Shown: positions 46,786 through 55,113 of the stretch, in pieces
Numbering within the stretch: position 1 is the first letter of the stretch
Layout of the letters: every line of letters begins with the position of its first letter
Assembly (NCBI RefSeq): GCF_009882945.1
Contig: NZ_WTUY01000001.1
Coordinates: 266-64,265 of the forward strand
Direction of reading: 5' to 3'
DNA: 64,000 nucleotides
Origin: Alcanivorax sp. DP30
Lineage (GTDB): Bacteria > Pseudomonadota > Gammaproteobacteria > Pseudomonadales > Alcanivoracaceae
The notes under the pieces: generated by a model
The model's input: only the letters and a program-made list of their open reading frames with translations
Databases searched by the model: none
What the model was told of the DNA's origin: nothing
Position numbers and translations under genes: made by a program

Positions 46786-47762
46786 TATACCTGCAACTCC
46801 ACCCCCGGCGGCACCTGATCGGTGAGAATCTCGAAGGCGCCGCCGTGGGCGCTGTGCAGTACCCGCTCCGGCTTGCCTTTTTGCCGGAAGGTGGCGGTGA
46901 CCCTGGCCAGTTTGCTGTTGAGGCAGAACTTGTTGCCTCCTGGCGGGTTGTAGTAGGTCAGCGCCGCCACCCGATCCGGGGTGGTATCCATCTGAATCAT
47001 TAGTCGGGCATCCCGGTTGCGCGTCTCCAGGCTCCACTCGAAAGGGCGGTAGTGTGCCCGGGCTTTCAGGGCGGTGCCGATGGTATTGAACAGGAAGCGC
47101 TCTCCGTCCAGGCACAGGGCGGCGATGGAAAGTTTCGGGCTGTACACCGGCCCCAGCCGGATCTGCGCAGTGGCGCATTCCAGAAACGCCTCCGGTGCAT
47201 TATCGAAGCCGGCAACCTGGCCCCAGGCATAGCGATCAGTGTGCTGGCTGCCCCAGTTGTGGTTTTCGCTGCCGCGCCAGCCATCCAGATTGATGATTTC
47301 ACCGTTCACGTTGAGGGTGCCGTGCAGCTGGATCATGGGACGGCTGACCAGGGATTTGGCCTTGGGTAGCGGGCGCTCGTAAAAAGAAGCTGGCAGAAAC
47401 AGTAGTGACGCTTCGCCATCGTTGTAGTGAAGGTCCCACTGCAGGGTCTGGCCGCGGTGCTGGAGTTGGCCGGTCAGTTTGCCAGGCTCTATATGATTAT
47501 CGCCGGCGTCTACCCGCATGGCGTCACTGGCATAGTGGCAATCGTCCAGCGGGAATTCCTGTTTGGCTGCCACGGTGCGTTGCTGTTCACCATCAAACCA
47601 CATGGCCCAGACTTCCCCGAGCGCGGGGCGGTTGTCCGCTGCACGGAACAGGGTGTAACGGATCCAGAGTGCCTGGGGGCGCAGGGGATGATTGGCACGC
47701 ACAAACCAGGATTCGTAATGTCCGCCCGTGGCCGGCGCCTGCAGACCGTAATAGGGAATCAT
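46785..47762 (-). CDS. Uncharacterised protein, possibly lipocalin/CrtC-like
   Basis: 325 residues. Starts MIPYYGLQAPATGGHYESWF at ATG 47762, overlapping the previous stop as ATGA. No signal peptide or membrane segment. Beta-rich, with the stretch SENHNWGSQHTDRYAWGQV (about residue 180-200), a His/Trp-rich pattern seen in tocopherol-cyclase-like and CrtC/AttH lipocalin families that bind hydrophobic molecules. The assignment is tentative. Third gene of the GMC oxidoreductase operon. Confidence 0.6.
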   Translation of the reverse strand: MIPYYGLQAPATGGHYESWFVRANHPLRPQALWIRYTLFRAADNRPALGEVWAMWFDGEQQRTVAAKQEFPLDDCHYASDAMRVDAGDNHIEPGKLTGQLQHRGQTLQWDLHYNDGEASLLFLPASFYERPLPKAKSLVSRPMIQLHGTLNVNGEIINLDGWRGSENHNWGSQHTDRYAWGQVAGFDNAPEAFLECATAQIRLGPVYSPKLSIAALCLDGERFLFNTIGTALKARAHYRPFEWSLETRNRDARLMIQMDTTPDRVAALTYYNPPGGNKFCLNSKLARVTATFRQKGKPERVLHSAHGGAFEILTDQVPPGVELQV

Positions 47763-48202
47763 GGTGTCAGGTCTCCATAGGCCCGGTCTTCGCTGACCAG
47801 TCGCAACGCCTTGAACGGGAAGGCCACCATGCTGTCGCGGTAGGCTACCTCTGCCGTGCCGATGGTCTGGCGGTCCCTGCTCAGGGTCAGCGGGCAGGTA
47901 ATCAGGGAGGCAATCAGGCCGTTGCGGCCATAGTGTTTCTTGCCTTCGGCCCGCACCCGTCCCCATTTGGGGTGGTCGAAAGTCAGCCAGTAATGGGGGC
48001 CGGAAAGCTGGATGGTCAGTTCGCCTTCACAGGGAAGGGGCAGGTCGCCAAGGGTCACCGTGCCCTGAAAATAGCGTGGTGCGGTGAGGCTCAGCATCTG
48101 GGTGGTGAAGGCGCGAATATCGAAGGCAAAGTCCTGCTTTGCCTCGCCGTCCAGTTGTAACCAGCCGCTCATGCGTTCTTTCAACAATAGTCCCAGGCTC
48201 AT
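47759..48202 (-). CDS. Uncharacterised GMC-associated protein
   Basis: 147 residues. ATG 48202 overlaps the GMC stop (ATGA) and has AGGAG seven bases upstream. Beta-rich, with FQGTVTLGDLPLPCEGELTI, YWLTFDHPKWGR and GKKHYGRNG. This pattern recalls the extra domain found next to cholesterol-oxidase-like GMC enzymes, which is not certain. It could be a separate subunit or chaperone of the oxidoreductase. Function unknown. Confidence 0.6.
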   Translation of the reverse strand: MSLGLLLKERMSGWLQLDGEAKQDFAFDIRAFTTQMLSLTAPRYFQGTVTLGDLPLPCEGELTIQLSGPHYWLTFDHPKWGRVRAEGKKHYGRNGLIASLITCPLTLSRDRQTIGTAEVAYRDSMVAFPFKALRLVSEDRAYGDLTP

Positions 48203-50160
48203 GCGCATTCTCCTTGTTGGTGGGTGGCCAGCTGATCGTCGTTTTCGCTTAGCAAGCGCTCGGCCAGCCGGCTGGCGGCGCGGCTGGCCAGAGTCATGAT
48301 GGTGACCTGGGGGTTGGCACCCAGGCTGGACGGGACGCAGGAGCCATCCATGACGGACAGCCCAGCGTAACCGAATACCTGGTGCAGGGGGTCACAGACA
48401 CCCTGTTCCGGGCTGGCACCCAGTCGGGCGGTACCCAGTGGATGGTAGGCAGTGATCAGGAAGTCCGCGGGTTTGTGGCGCTGTTTCATGAAGCGGGCCA
48501 GGTCCGCCTTGCTGGTCAGCGTTGCGATATGGTGTGGGCCGGGGATCTGTACTTCCCTGGCGCCGGCATCAAGATACCAGTGGGCCAGGGTTTCGATGCC
48601 GCGCAGGAACAGGCGAAAATCCTGCCGGTTCATGCGGTAGCGGATCAGCGGCACTCCCCGGCTGGGACCACGGTAAACCCGGCCTTCGCTGGTGTCGCGG
48701 ATCATGAACCCGAAGTAGGCTGTGTGCGGATAATTTTCGGTGTGCCGAATCCACTCACGGCCATAGAGATTGCTGAATAACCCATGGCCAGCCAGGGGCA
48801 CGGTGCCGCCCTCGAACATCAGCCCTTCTTCAGCCAGATCCGACACCCCGAAGCCCTGGGGGATACAGCTGCTATTGCCCAGTGTCTGATCGGGGAACAG
48901 GCCGTTGACCACCCCGGCGGGATGCAGGGTCAGGTGCCGGCCCAGATGACGGTTGCGGATGCCTTGTTGTTTGAGAAATTGCGGGGTAAAGAGGGTGCCC
49001 ATGGCCACCACCACATGCCGGGCCTGAATCGACAGGCGGACCGGCTGACCCTGAGATCCGGTGCCGGAAGCGGTGACGCCGGTGATGGTGTTGCCCCGGC
49101 GTCTCAGTGAGTCAGCCCGGAAGCCGCAATACAGGAAGGCGCCACGTTCCAGGGCGCGGGGAATATAGCTCACGTTGGTGGATTGTTTGGCGTCGGTGGG
49201 GCAGCCGAACTGGCACAGTCCCTGGCCGTCGCACCCTTCCGCGTTGCGCATCAGGCCGTGACGCTGCTGGAAGCCGTTGGCGGCGGCCCCCCGATCGATG
49301 ATGTCGCCAATGGGGCCCACGGCGTCAGCAGACGCGCGTTGCACCTTGAGCATGGTTTCCACCTGCTGGAACCAGGGCGCCATGCTGTCCGCATCGAACG
49401 CTCCCAGCCCATCGGCCTGCCACTGATCCAGTATCGCCTGGGGGGTGCGCATGCAGGTGCCGGAATTGATGGTGGTGGTGCCGCCCACATTGCAGCCCAC
49501 AGGCACGGGGATGGTGGCGTTGCCGGTGGCCACGGTGGCCCCGCTGCTGCGATAGAGTTTGGGAATGATGTCGCTGAGCTTGCCGCTGAAATCGCGGCGG
49601 TCGTAATAGTGGCCTTCTTCCAGAATGACCACGGCCAGCCCCCGGCACGCCAGTTCATAGGCGGCGGCAGCACCGCCGGCGCCGCTGCCGATAACCACCA
49701 CATCGGCCTCCAGCCGCTGGTCTTCAGGGCAATCTTTGGCCGCACAGATCTGCTGTTGCCAGCGGAAGCGTTCCAGCTGGGCGGGCACCTGAACCGGCGG
49801 GCGGCAGTCGGTGGCCCGGGCGGTGTCTTCGTCGAGCAGATACAGCGCCTTGAAGGGCAGGCAAAGTACTCGCAACAACTTGCCTGATACCGGTGTGCGG
49901 CCCAGTTTTTCAATAAAGCGGCTTTGCTGCAGCGGGCTGGCCTGGCGAAACGCGCGGCCATGGGCCAGTCGGTAGCGTTGATTCAGCCAGGTCAGTCCTG
50001 CCAGCAGGGTGCGGCGCAGGCGGGCGTGGCCCGACAGTTGCTGGTCCAGGGTGGTGAGCAGTGCGTCCACATCGGCGGCAGGCAGCTTGTCCCCGGCCGG
50101 GAAAAGGGCCTGGCAGAGCGCAATGGCGACCGGGTGCTGGCGGAGTGTTGTGGTTTTCAT
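48199..50160 (-). CDS. GMC-family oxidoreductase, fatty-alcohol-oxidase-like
   Basis: 653 residues from ATG 50160; an in-frame start at 50337 would run through hairpins and was rejected. After about 150 helical residues comes the FAD motif VVVIGSGAGGAAAAYEL (155-170), then NVGGTTTINSGTC and, at the C-terminus, AYHPLGTARLG (active-site His) and VMDGSCVPSSLGANPQVT (second active-site region). The long N-terminal extension and CxxxxxCQFGCPTDAK region match plant- and yeast-type long-chain alcohol oxidases more than choline dehydrogenase. It lies next to a fatty acyl-CoA reductase. No clear Shine-Dalgarno sequence. Confidence 0.82.
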   Translation of the reverse strand: MKTTTLRQHPVAIALCQALFPAGDKLPAADVDALLTTLDQQLSGHARLRRTLLAGLTWLNQRYRLAHGRAFRQASPLQQSRFIEKLGRTPVSGKLLRVLCLPFKALYLLDEDTARATDCRPPVQVPAQLERFRWQQQICAAKDCPEDQRLEADVVVIGSGAGGAAAAYELACRGLAVVILEEGHYYDRRDFSGKLSDIIPKLYRSSGATVATGNATIPVPVGCNVGGTTTINSGTCMRTPQAILDQWQADGLGAFDADSMAPWFQQVETMLKVQRASADAVGPIGDIIDRGAAANGFQQRHGLMRNAEGCDGQGLCQFGCPTDAKQSTNVSYIPRALERGAFLYCGFRADSLRRRGNTITGVTASGTGSQGQPVRLSIQARHVVVAMGTLFTPQFLKQQGIRNRHLGRHLTLHPAGVVNGLFPDQTLGNSSCIPQGFGVSDLAEEGLMFEGGTVPLAGHGLFSNLYGREWIRHTENYPHTAYFGFMIRDTSEGRVYRGPSRGVPLIRYRMNRQDFRLFLRGIETLAHWYLDAGAREVQIPGPHHIATLTSKADLARFMKQRHKPADFLITAYHPLGTARLGASPEQGVCDPLHQVFGYAGLSVMDGSCVPSSLGANPQVTIMTLASRAASRLAERLLSENDDQLATHQQGECA

Positions 50161-50284
50161 GTGTGTCAGTATAGGGCCATGGAGCCCGCTGGCTTGACCC
50201 TGGCTACCCCTGAAAGCGGTGGCGCAGGGCAAAACGAAAAAAAACTGATATGCATCAAGGCGGGAGGGGAGTGGCTGGGAGACT

Positions 50285-50368
50285 ATAGCTGCGGGACATG
50301 GTCCCGCTGCGTATGCTTCCGGTAGTCTCCGGAACATTTAAGGCCCCGCTTGCGGGGCCTTTTCTTTA
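50285..50368 (+). ncRNA. Candidate small RNA: three hairpins ending in a terminator
   Basis: On the + strand GCGGGAC-ATG-GTCCCGC (50291-50307), TTCCGG-TAGTCT-CCGGAA (50317-50334) and AGGCCCCGC-TT-GCGGGGCCT (50341-50360) follow one another, the last with a TTTCTTTA tail. No + strand gene ends here. A weak extended -10 (TGATATGCAT, 50246-50255) could start it. The tail orientation argues against it being the end of a - strand gene. Confidence 0.45.
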
Positions 50369-50390
50369 TTGATGCACTGGACGCCACCAA

Positions 50391-50417
50391 AAAAAGAAAC
50401 CGGCGTTGCGCCGGTTT
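50391..50417 (-). terminator. Rho-independent terminator of the fatty acyl-CoA reductase gene
   Basis: AAACCGGCG (50397-50405) pairs with CGCCGGTTT (50409-50417), loop TTG. Read on the - strand it is followed by TTTCTTTTTTT-like sequence (50389-50396 and on), as expected for the gene ending at 50453. Confidence 0.85.
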
Positions 50418-50452
50418 CCGTTTCCATCAATGGCGTCATACGCCAGACATTC

Positions 50453-52459
50453 TCACCAATGAATCCCCTTGAAGAGCCGTGAAAAGGCGGCCTGCTCGCG
50501 GCTGATTTTCTTGGGTGTGTTTTCCTTGCCGCCCAGGGCGGCAGCGGAATCCGAGAACAGCTTGTAGCCGGTGTTCATGATGGTCTCGGTGACCTTGGGA
50601 GTGAGGAAATGCATCACCTGACCCATGATCCCCAGTTGGGTGGCAATGCGCTTGGGCTGGCGCACAATGGCGTCGCAGATCATGTCCGCCGCCTGGGTCG
50701 GGCTGATGGTCGGCACATGGTTGTAGATCTTGGTGGGGGCGATCATCGGCGTGCGGACCAGTGGCATATTGATAGTGGTAAAGCGAATGCCCTCGTGGGC
50801 CAGTTCGCTGGAGGCGCAGCGGGTGAATGCATCCAGTGCCGCTTTTGACGCCACATAGGCCGAGAAGCGCGGTGCGTTGGTGAGCACCCCGATGCTGGAG
50901 ATATTGATCACATGGCCGCCGCCACGCTCGATCATGCTTGGCATCAGCTGCATGATCAGTCGCAGGGCCCCGAAGTAATTCAGTTGCATGGTGCGCTCGT
51001 AATCGTGGAAACGCTCGAAGGAGTGCACTACGGAGCGACGGATGGATCGCCCGGCGTTGTTCACCAGTACATCCACATGACCATGATCGGCAATCACCTG
51101 TTGCACCAGCTGATCCACGCTGTTCAGATCGGACACGTCGCAGCTGTAGGCCTGGGCCGTGCCGCCGAGCTGGTCAATCTCGTGGAGGGTCTCGTCGAGT
51201 TTTTCCACGGTACGGGCCACCACCAGCACGGTGGCGCCGGCGCGGGCCAGCTTCAGGGCGGTGGCCTTGCCGATACCGGAAGTGGCACCGGTGACCATGA
51301 CCACCTTGCCTTCCACTTTTTCGGGCAGGGTGGGCAGTGGCTGCAGTTCGTCCTTGCGTTCGCCGCGGTCCGGGTCCAGATGGTTTTCCCAGAAGTCCCA
51401 CAGCTGCTGGATGTAGCCTTGCAGCTCCGGCGCATCAATGCCGCTGTCGGCCAGCGCTGCCTTGGCCCGGCGGTTGTCGTACTCGGTGGGAAAGGTGAGG
51501 AACTGCATGGCGGACGGCGGAATATCCAGGTTTTCCAGCGCCGCATTGAGCACCATCTTCGGGGTCATGGCGCTGACCCCCTTCTTGACGAAACCGGGCA
51601 CCGAGTTGAACAGGCTGTTATCCAGCTTGAGCGGCCAGCGCGGGGCCTGGGCCGCCCCGGCAATCACGTCCATTATTTCGCCCAGGCTGTAGGAGCGGTC
51701 GGCGGTGAGGTGGAAGCATTGGCCGTTTCCGTCTTCCTGGTGGGCAATGTGGTCCAGCGCATCAGCGACGAAATCCACCGGGACGATGTTGAACTTGCCA
51801 CCCTCGATACCGACCAGGGGCATCCAGTTGGGCAGTACATCCTTCAGTTTCTGGATGAATTTGAACAGATAGTAGGGGCCGTCGACCTTGTCCATTTCCC
51901 CGGTTTCGGAATGGCCTACCACCATGGATGGTCGGTAGATGCGCCAGGGCAGCTTGCTCTCCTGGCGCACCAGAGCTTCGGATTCATGCTTGGTGAGCAG
52001 GTAGGGATCATCCAGACCGGTGGCTTCCTCGAACATGTCTTCGCTGAAGGTGCCGTCGTAGAGGCCGGCGGCCGCAATGGAGGAAACATGGTGGAAGCAG
52101 CCCGCCTTGAGCTTTTCGGCCAGCTTGAGGGTCTGCCGGGTGCCTTCGATGTTGGTGTAGCGTTGGGAGTTTTCATCGGCCGTCAGATCGTAGATCGCGG
52201 CCAAATGAAAGAAGTGATCAATCTGGCCAGTCATGTCATCCAGGTCACGCTTGCTCACGCCCAGCAACTTTTCATTGATGTCGCCCTGGATGGCAACCAG
52301 TTGATCGGCGCTGACGCCCAGGCGGCGGCGCAGTGCATCCAGTTTGTATTCGGATCCGGAACGAACCAGTGCAAACACGCGGGCATCGTCATGCTTGAGC
52401 AGACGTGCAACCAGAAAACGACCAATGAAACCTGTGGCACCGGTAACGAAGTAGTTCAT
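50453..52459 (-). CDS. Fatty acyl-CoA reductase, two-domain, alcohol-forming
   Basis: 668 residues. N-terminal extended SDR/male-sterility-type domain with GATGFIG (7-13) and YLLTK (Tyr153, Lys157), then a classical SDR domain with GATSGIG (391-397) and YVASK (Tyr535, Lys539). It closely follows the Marinobacter enzyme that reduces fatty acyl-CoA to fatty alcohol in two NADPH steps for wax-ester synthesis (about 660 residues, same C-terminal GIxW). AAGGGGCT precedes the ATG. A divergent TetR gene and palindromic sites lie upstream, so it is probably regulated there. Confidence 0.93.
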   Translation of the reverse strand: MNYFVTGATGFIGRFLVARLLKHDDARVFALVRSGSEYKLDALRRRLGVSADQLVAIQGDINEKLLGVSKRDLDDMTGQIDHFFHLAAIYDLTADENSQRYTNIEGTRQTLKLAEKLKAGCFHHVSSIAAAGLYDGTFSEDMFEEATGLDDPYLLTKHESEALVRQESKLPWRIYRPSMVVGHSETGEMDKVDGPYYLFKFIQKLKDVLPNWMPLVGIEGGKFNIVPVDFVADALDHIAHQEDGNGQCFHLTADRSYSLGEIMDVIAGAAQAPRWPLKLDNSLFNSVPGFVKKGVSAMTPKMVLNAALENLDIPPSAMQFLTFPTEYDNRRAKAALADSGIDAPELQGYIQQLWDFWENHLDPDRGERKDELQPLPTLPEKVEGKVVMVTGATSGIGKATALKLARAGATVLVVARTVEKLDETLHEIDQLGGTAQAYSCDVSDLNSVDQLVQQVIADHGHVDVLVNNAGRSIRRSVVHSFERFHDYERTMQLNYFGALRLIMQLMPSMIERGGGHVINISSIGVLTNAPRFSAYVASKAALDAFTRCASSELAHEGIRFTTINMPLVRTPMIAPTKIYNHVPTISPTQAADMICDAIVRQPKRIATQLGIMGQVMHFLTPKVTETIMNTGYKLFSDSAAALGGKENTPKKISREQAAFSRLFKGIHW

Positions 52460-52526
52460 GTTTAGCCCCTTGTAGCTTCCCTGCTGCCGGAATGCGACCG
52501 GCAGTCATATGTTGTAGCGCTTTCTG

Positions 52527-52556
52527 ATAATGCGCCGCCAATGTGGCAGGTGACAA
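52527..52556 (-). promoter_or_regulatory. Possible promoter of the fatty acyl-CoA reductase gene
   Basis: On the - strand TTGTCA (52556-52551), an 18-base spacer and CATTAT (52532-52527) precede the gene by about 70 bases. The first palindrome (52567-52580) sits just upstream of its -35. Confidence 0.45.
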
Positions 52557-52566
52557 ATCTCCTTGC

Positions 52567-52688
52567 CTTACATTTGTAAGGTGAATTCTGGTTTAGCTAA
52601 CACTTGTTTGTCAAAGATTATTTTGTAACCGCGTAGTTGTTGCCAGATGAACAGTTTTCATGGGATTATTAAGCCTAACAGTTGTTAG
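52567..52688. promoter_or_regulatory. Three related palindromes, candidate TetR operators
   Basis: CTTACA-TT-TGTAAG (52567-52580), CTAACA-CT-TGTTTG (52597-52610) and CTAACA-GT-TGTTAG (52675-52688) share the form CTWACA-N2-TGTWAG. They lie between the divergent fatty acyl-CoA reductase and tetR genes; the third ends 11 bases before the tetR start. This fits autoregulation and control of the reductase. Confidence 0.6.
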
Positions 52689-52698
52689 TGGTACGGTT

Positions 52699-53331
52699 AT
52701 GGCAGAGACAGTGAGGCAGCGTCAGAAGCGGCAGACCCGGGAGCGAATCCTGGAGGCTGCGCGCACCTTGATGGAGGGAGGGCGCGGCCTGGACAGCCTG
52801 GGGCTGCGAGAGGTTGCGCGGGAGTGCGGGCTGGCGGCCACCTCCATCTATAACCATTTCCCCGACATGGAAGCGCTGGGGCTGGCATTGATTGACTCCT
52901 GCTGCTTCCGGCTGCGCTCTGCCATGGAGTACGAGCGGCGCAGCATGATCGAGATCGGCCCGGCCCAGGCGGTCAATGAGTTGGTGGGGCGCTTCGTCCG
53001 TTATCTCAATGATCATGGCAACGATTTTCGGTTGCTGGTACAGCAGCGCCTTGGCAGCCATGACCGTTACCGGCTGCGCATTCAGCGGGAGCTGCAGCTG
53101 CTGGTGGATGAGCTGGCGGAGGATGTTCGTCAGGCAGTGGCTGCCCGCGGCGGCGATGCTGTTCCTGCCGAACAGGAAGCAGAAGCGGCCATTGCGATCA
53201 TGTTTGGGGCGGGGATATCCATGCTCGACAGCAGCGCCGCCGCTCGCAAGGTGCTGGCGGATCATGCCCGGCTCCAGCTTCAGATGTTGGTGTTAGGGGG
53301 GCGCGCCATGGCCTCAGGCGAACGGCTGTAA
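52699..53331 (+). CDS. TetR-family transcriptional regulator
   Basis: 210 residues from ATG 52699; an ATG at 52660 would put the third palindrome inside the gene. N-terminal DNA-binding domain RERILEAARTLMEGG…LGLREVARECGLAATSIYNHF, typical of TetR, followed by a helical ligand domain. Divergent from the fatty acyl-CoA reductase, which it probably controls; an acyl-CoA or fatty acid ligand is likely but not shown. A hairpin TGCCC-TATAAGG-GGGCA (53374-53390) follows the gene without a T run. Confidence 0.85.
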   Translation: MAETVRQRQKRQTRERILEAARTLMEGGRGLDSLGLREVARECGLAATSIYNHFPDMEALGLALIDSCCFRLRSAMEYERRSMIEIGPAQAVNELVGRFVRYLNDHGNDFRLLVQQRLGSHDRYRLRIQRELQLLVDELAEDVRQAVAARGGDAVPAEQEAEAAIAIMFGAGISMLDSSAAARKVLADHARLQLQMLVLGGRAMASGERL

Positions 53332-53448
53332 GCTTGGGAACTGTGATCTGTTTCATGGGTTTTGAACCATGTTTGCCCTATAAGGGGGCAGGTTTGGTGA
53401 GTGCATACTCGCAAGGATGATGGGCGCGCCACAAGTCAGGAGGTGGCA

Positions 53449-53766
53449 ATGGCATTCGATTCAAGAGACCCCTACGATGCAGCGGCGTTGTACGACATGT
53501 GGCTCAACTGCAGCCGCTGTCCGACCACGTTTGATTTTGAGCCAGGCGGAGACATCAACCTCGATTATTACCATCGCATAGGCCAGCGTGCCCGTGCCGA
53601 GCATTGGGCTGTACTGCCTGCTCCCAGTCAGGGGGGAGAGTTGGTGTTCACGATCCTTTGTCCTGTCTGTGCTGCCCGGTTGGGGGTGGAGGGGGTTGAG
53701 GGTCGCCTGGATGGCACCGAACCGGTCATCGACCAGATTTGCGAAGCCATGCTCAAGGTTTCCTGA
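53449..53766 (+). CDS. Small Cys-rich protein of unknown function
   Basis: 105 residues from ATG 53449, which has AGGAGG five bases ahead. NCSRC (residues 21-25) and CPVC (about 71-74) form a pair of CxxC motifs that could hold zinc, as in zinc-ribbon proteins. No signal peptide. It lies between tetR and the nitroreductase with about 120 bases on each side. Function unknown. Confidence 0.65.
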   Translation: MAFDSRDPYDAAALYDMWLNCSRCPTTFDFEPGGDINLDYYHRIGQRARAEHWAVLPAPSQGGELVFTILCPVCAARLGVEGVEGRLDGTEPVIDQICEAMLKVS

Positions 53767-53889
53767 CCAACTTTTCTCCCCTTCATGACGGTGAGCGTTC
53801 CTGTCATCGCACCGTTTCTTCTGTATCGCTAGACTGCCGGGATTGGCAATTTGCCGTCCCATCCGGTTCTACGCAGTCAGGAGTGATCC

Positions 53890-54567
53890 ATGAACGCCGA
53901 TTCCATTACCCTTGCCGATGCCCTCAGGCAGCGCCGTTCCGTGCGCGGTTTTCTGGACAAGCCAGTACCCCAGGCCGTGCTCGATGAGGTGTTCGCCCTG
54001 GCCCAGCATGCTCCTTCCAACTGCAATATCCAGCCCTGGCAGGTGTGGGTGGCCAGCGGGCAGGCCCGCGATACCCTCCGGGATCGCATGGTGGAAAAGG
54101 TCAGTCAGGGGGTTCCGTTCGAGCCGGATTACGACAGCCTTCCCCGCTTCGAAGGGGTTTATCGTGACCGACAGGTGGATTGTGCCATGGCGCTGTACGG
54201 CAGCATGGGCATTGCCCGTGAAGACCGGGAGGGCCGCCGTCAGGCAGAGCTGCGCAATTTCCAGTTGTTCGATGCGCCCCATGTGGCCTTTATTGGTATG
54301 GAGAAGGCGTTTGGCGTGACTGTGGCACTGGATGTGGGCATGTATGTCCAGTCTCTGCTGCTGACATTGAGTGCCTATGGCTTAGGTGCTTGCGCCCAGG
54401 GCAGCATGCGTTACTACCCGGCGGATGTGCGCGAAATACTGGGTATTGCGGATAGTACCGCCATCGTGCTGGGAATCAGCTTTGGCTATGAAGATCCCTC
54501 CATCGCCGCCAACAAGACCCGGGTAGGGCGGGTATCTGTGCAGGATTCTGTTCGTTTCTGCGACTGA
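53890..54567 (+). CDS. Nitroreductase-family flavoprotein
   Basis: 225 residues. FMN-binding motifs RRSVRGF (about 15-21) and APSNCNIQPWQVWVA (about 41-55), and the conserved GLGACAQGSMRYYP (about 165-178). Such enzymes reduce nitroaromatics, quinones or flavins with NAD(P)H; the natural substrate is not known. GGAG lies ahead of ATG 53890. Monocistronic by spacing. Confidence 0.88.
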   Translation: MNADSITLADALRQRRSVRGFLDKPVPQAVLDEVFALAQHAPSNCNIQPWQVWVASGQARDTLRDRMVEKVSQGVPFEPDYDSLPRFEGVYRDRQVDCAMALYGSMGIAREDREGRRQAELRNFQLFDAPHVAFIGMEKAFGVTVALDVGMYVQSLLLTLSAYGLGACAQGSMRYYPADVREILGIADSTAIVLGISFGYEDPSIAANKTRVGRVSVQDSVRFCD

Positions 54568-54646
54568 GCTGTTGGGGGAAGGGTGCCGGCAGACGTGTGA
54601 AAAATGTGCTATCATGGTCGTTTTCCTCTAGCGGTTCCCCTCCTCC

Positions 54647-55009
54647 ATGATCATTGTTAAAGGCACGTTCCCCATCAAGGCAGATCTCCAGCCTGAAGCG
54701 CTGGATCTGGTCCAGGATCTGGCTTGTGCGTCTCGCAAGGAGTCGGGCTGCCTGTCCTATGAGGTTTACGTGCAGGCTGATGATCCCCGGGTGATTATGG
54801 TCTGGCAGCAGTGGAGCAATCTGGACGCGTTGGAAATCCACTTCGGCTCTGATCATGTGGATGCCTTTCTGGATGCCATCCCTGACATGATTGACGGCGA
54901 GGTTCTCTCTGCCCGTTATGACGTGAGCAGTGTCGACGGGGAGCCCATTGTTGAAGACGTTCAGGACATTGCCCCGCTGGTGCTGGCGGGTAACATCACC
55001 ATTCACTGA
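54647..55009 (+). CDS. Antibiotic biosynthesis monooxygenase (ABM)-family protein
   Basis: 120 residues. Starts MIIVKGTFPIKADLQPEALDL and contains KESGCLSYEVYVQADDPRVIMVWQQWSNLDALEIHF, the pattern of dimeric ferredoxin-like ABM proteins such as YgiN quinol monooxygenase. His in IHFGSDH is typical. Possible quinone-linked role beside the nitroreductase; this is context only. Confidence 0.78.
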   Translation: MIIVKGTFPIKADLQPEALDLVQDLACASRKESGCLSYEVYVQADDPRVIMVWQQWSNLDALEIHFGSDHVDAFLDAIPDMIDGEVLSARYDVSSVDGEPIVEDVQDIAPLVLAGNITIH

Positions 55010-55113
55010 TCGATTGTTCAGCATGCTTCATGCAACACGCGAGTGTCGTTTCTGACCCGTGCCTGATGCGCCTGTACTGAGGTACCCTGTGAGACCCTGG
55101 TGCAGGAGCCTTC

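Noticed and set aside
50161-50337. Longer N-terminus for the GMC oxidoreductase
   Set aside because: The added codons contain three hairpins and a terminator, and the sequence lacks family similarity.
50912-52465. 517-codon frame antisense to the fatty acyl-CoA reductase
   Set aside because: Shadow of the reductase, His/Gly/Val-rich as expected for a mirror frame.
53354-53390. CATGG…CCATG and TGCCC…GGGCA hairpins after tetR as a strong terminator
   Set aside because: No T run follows; they may still be weak stem-loops, but termination is not supported.
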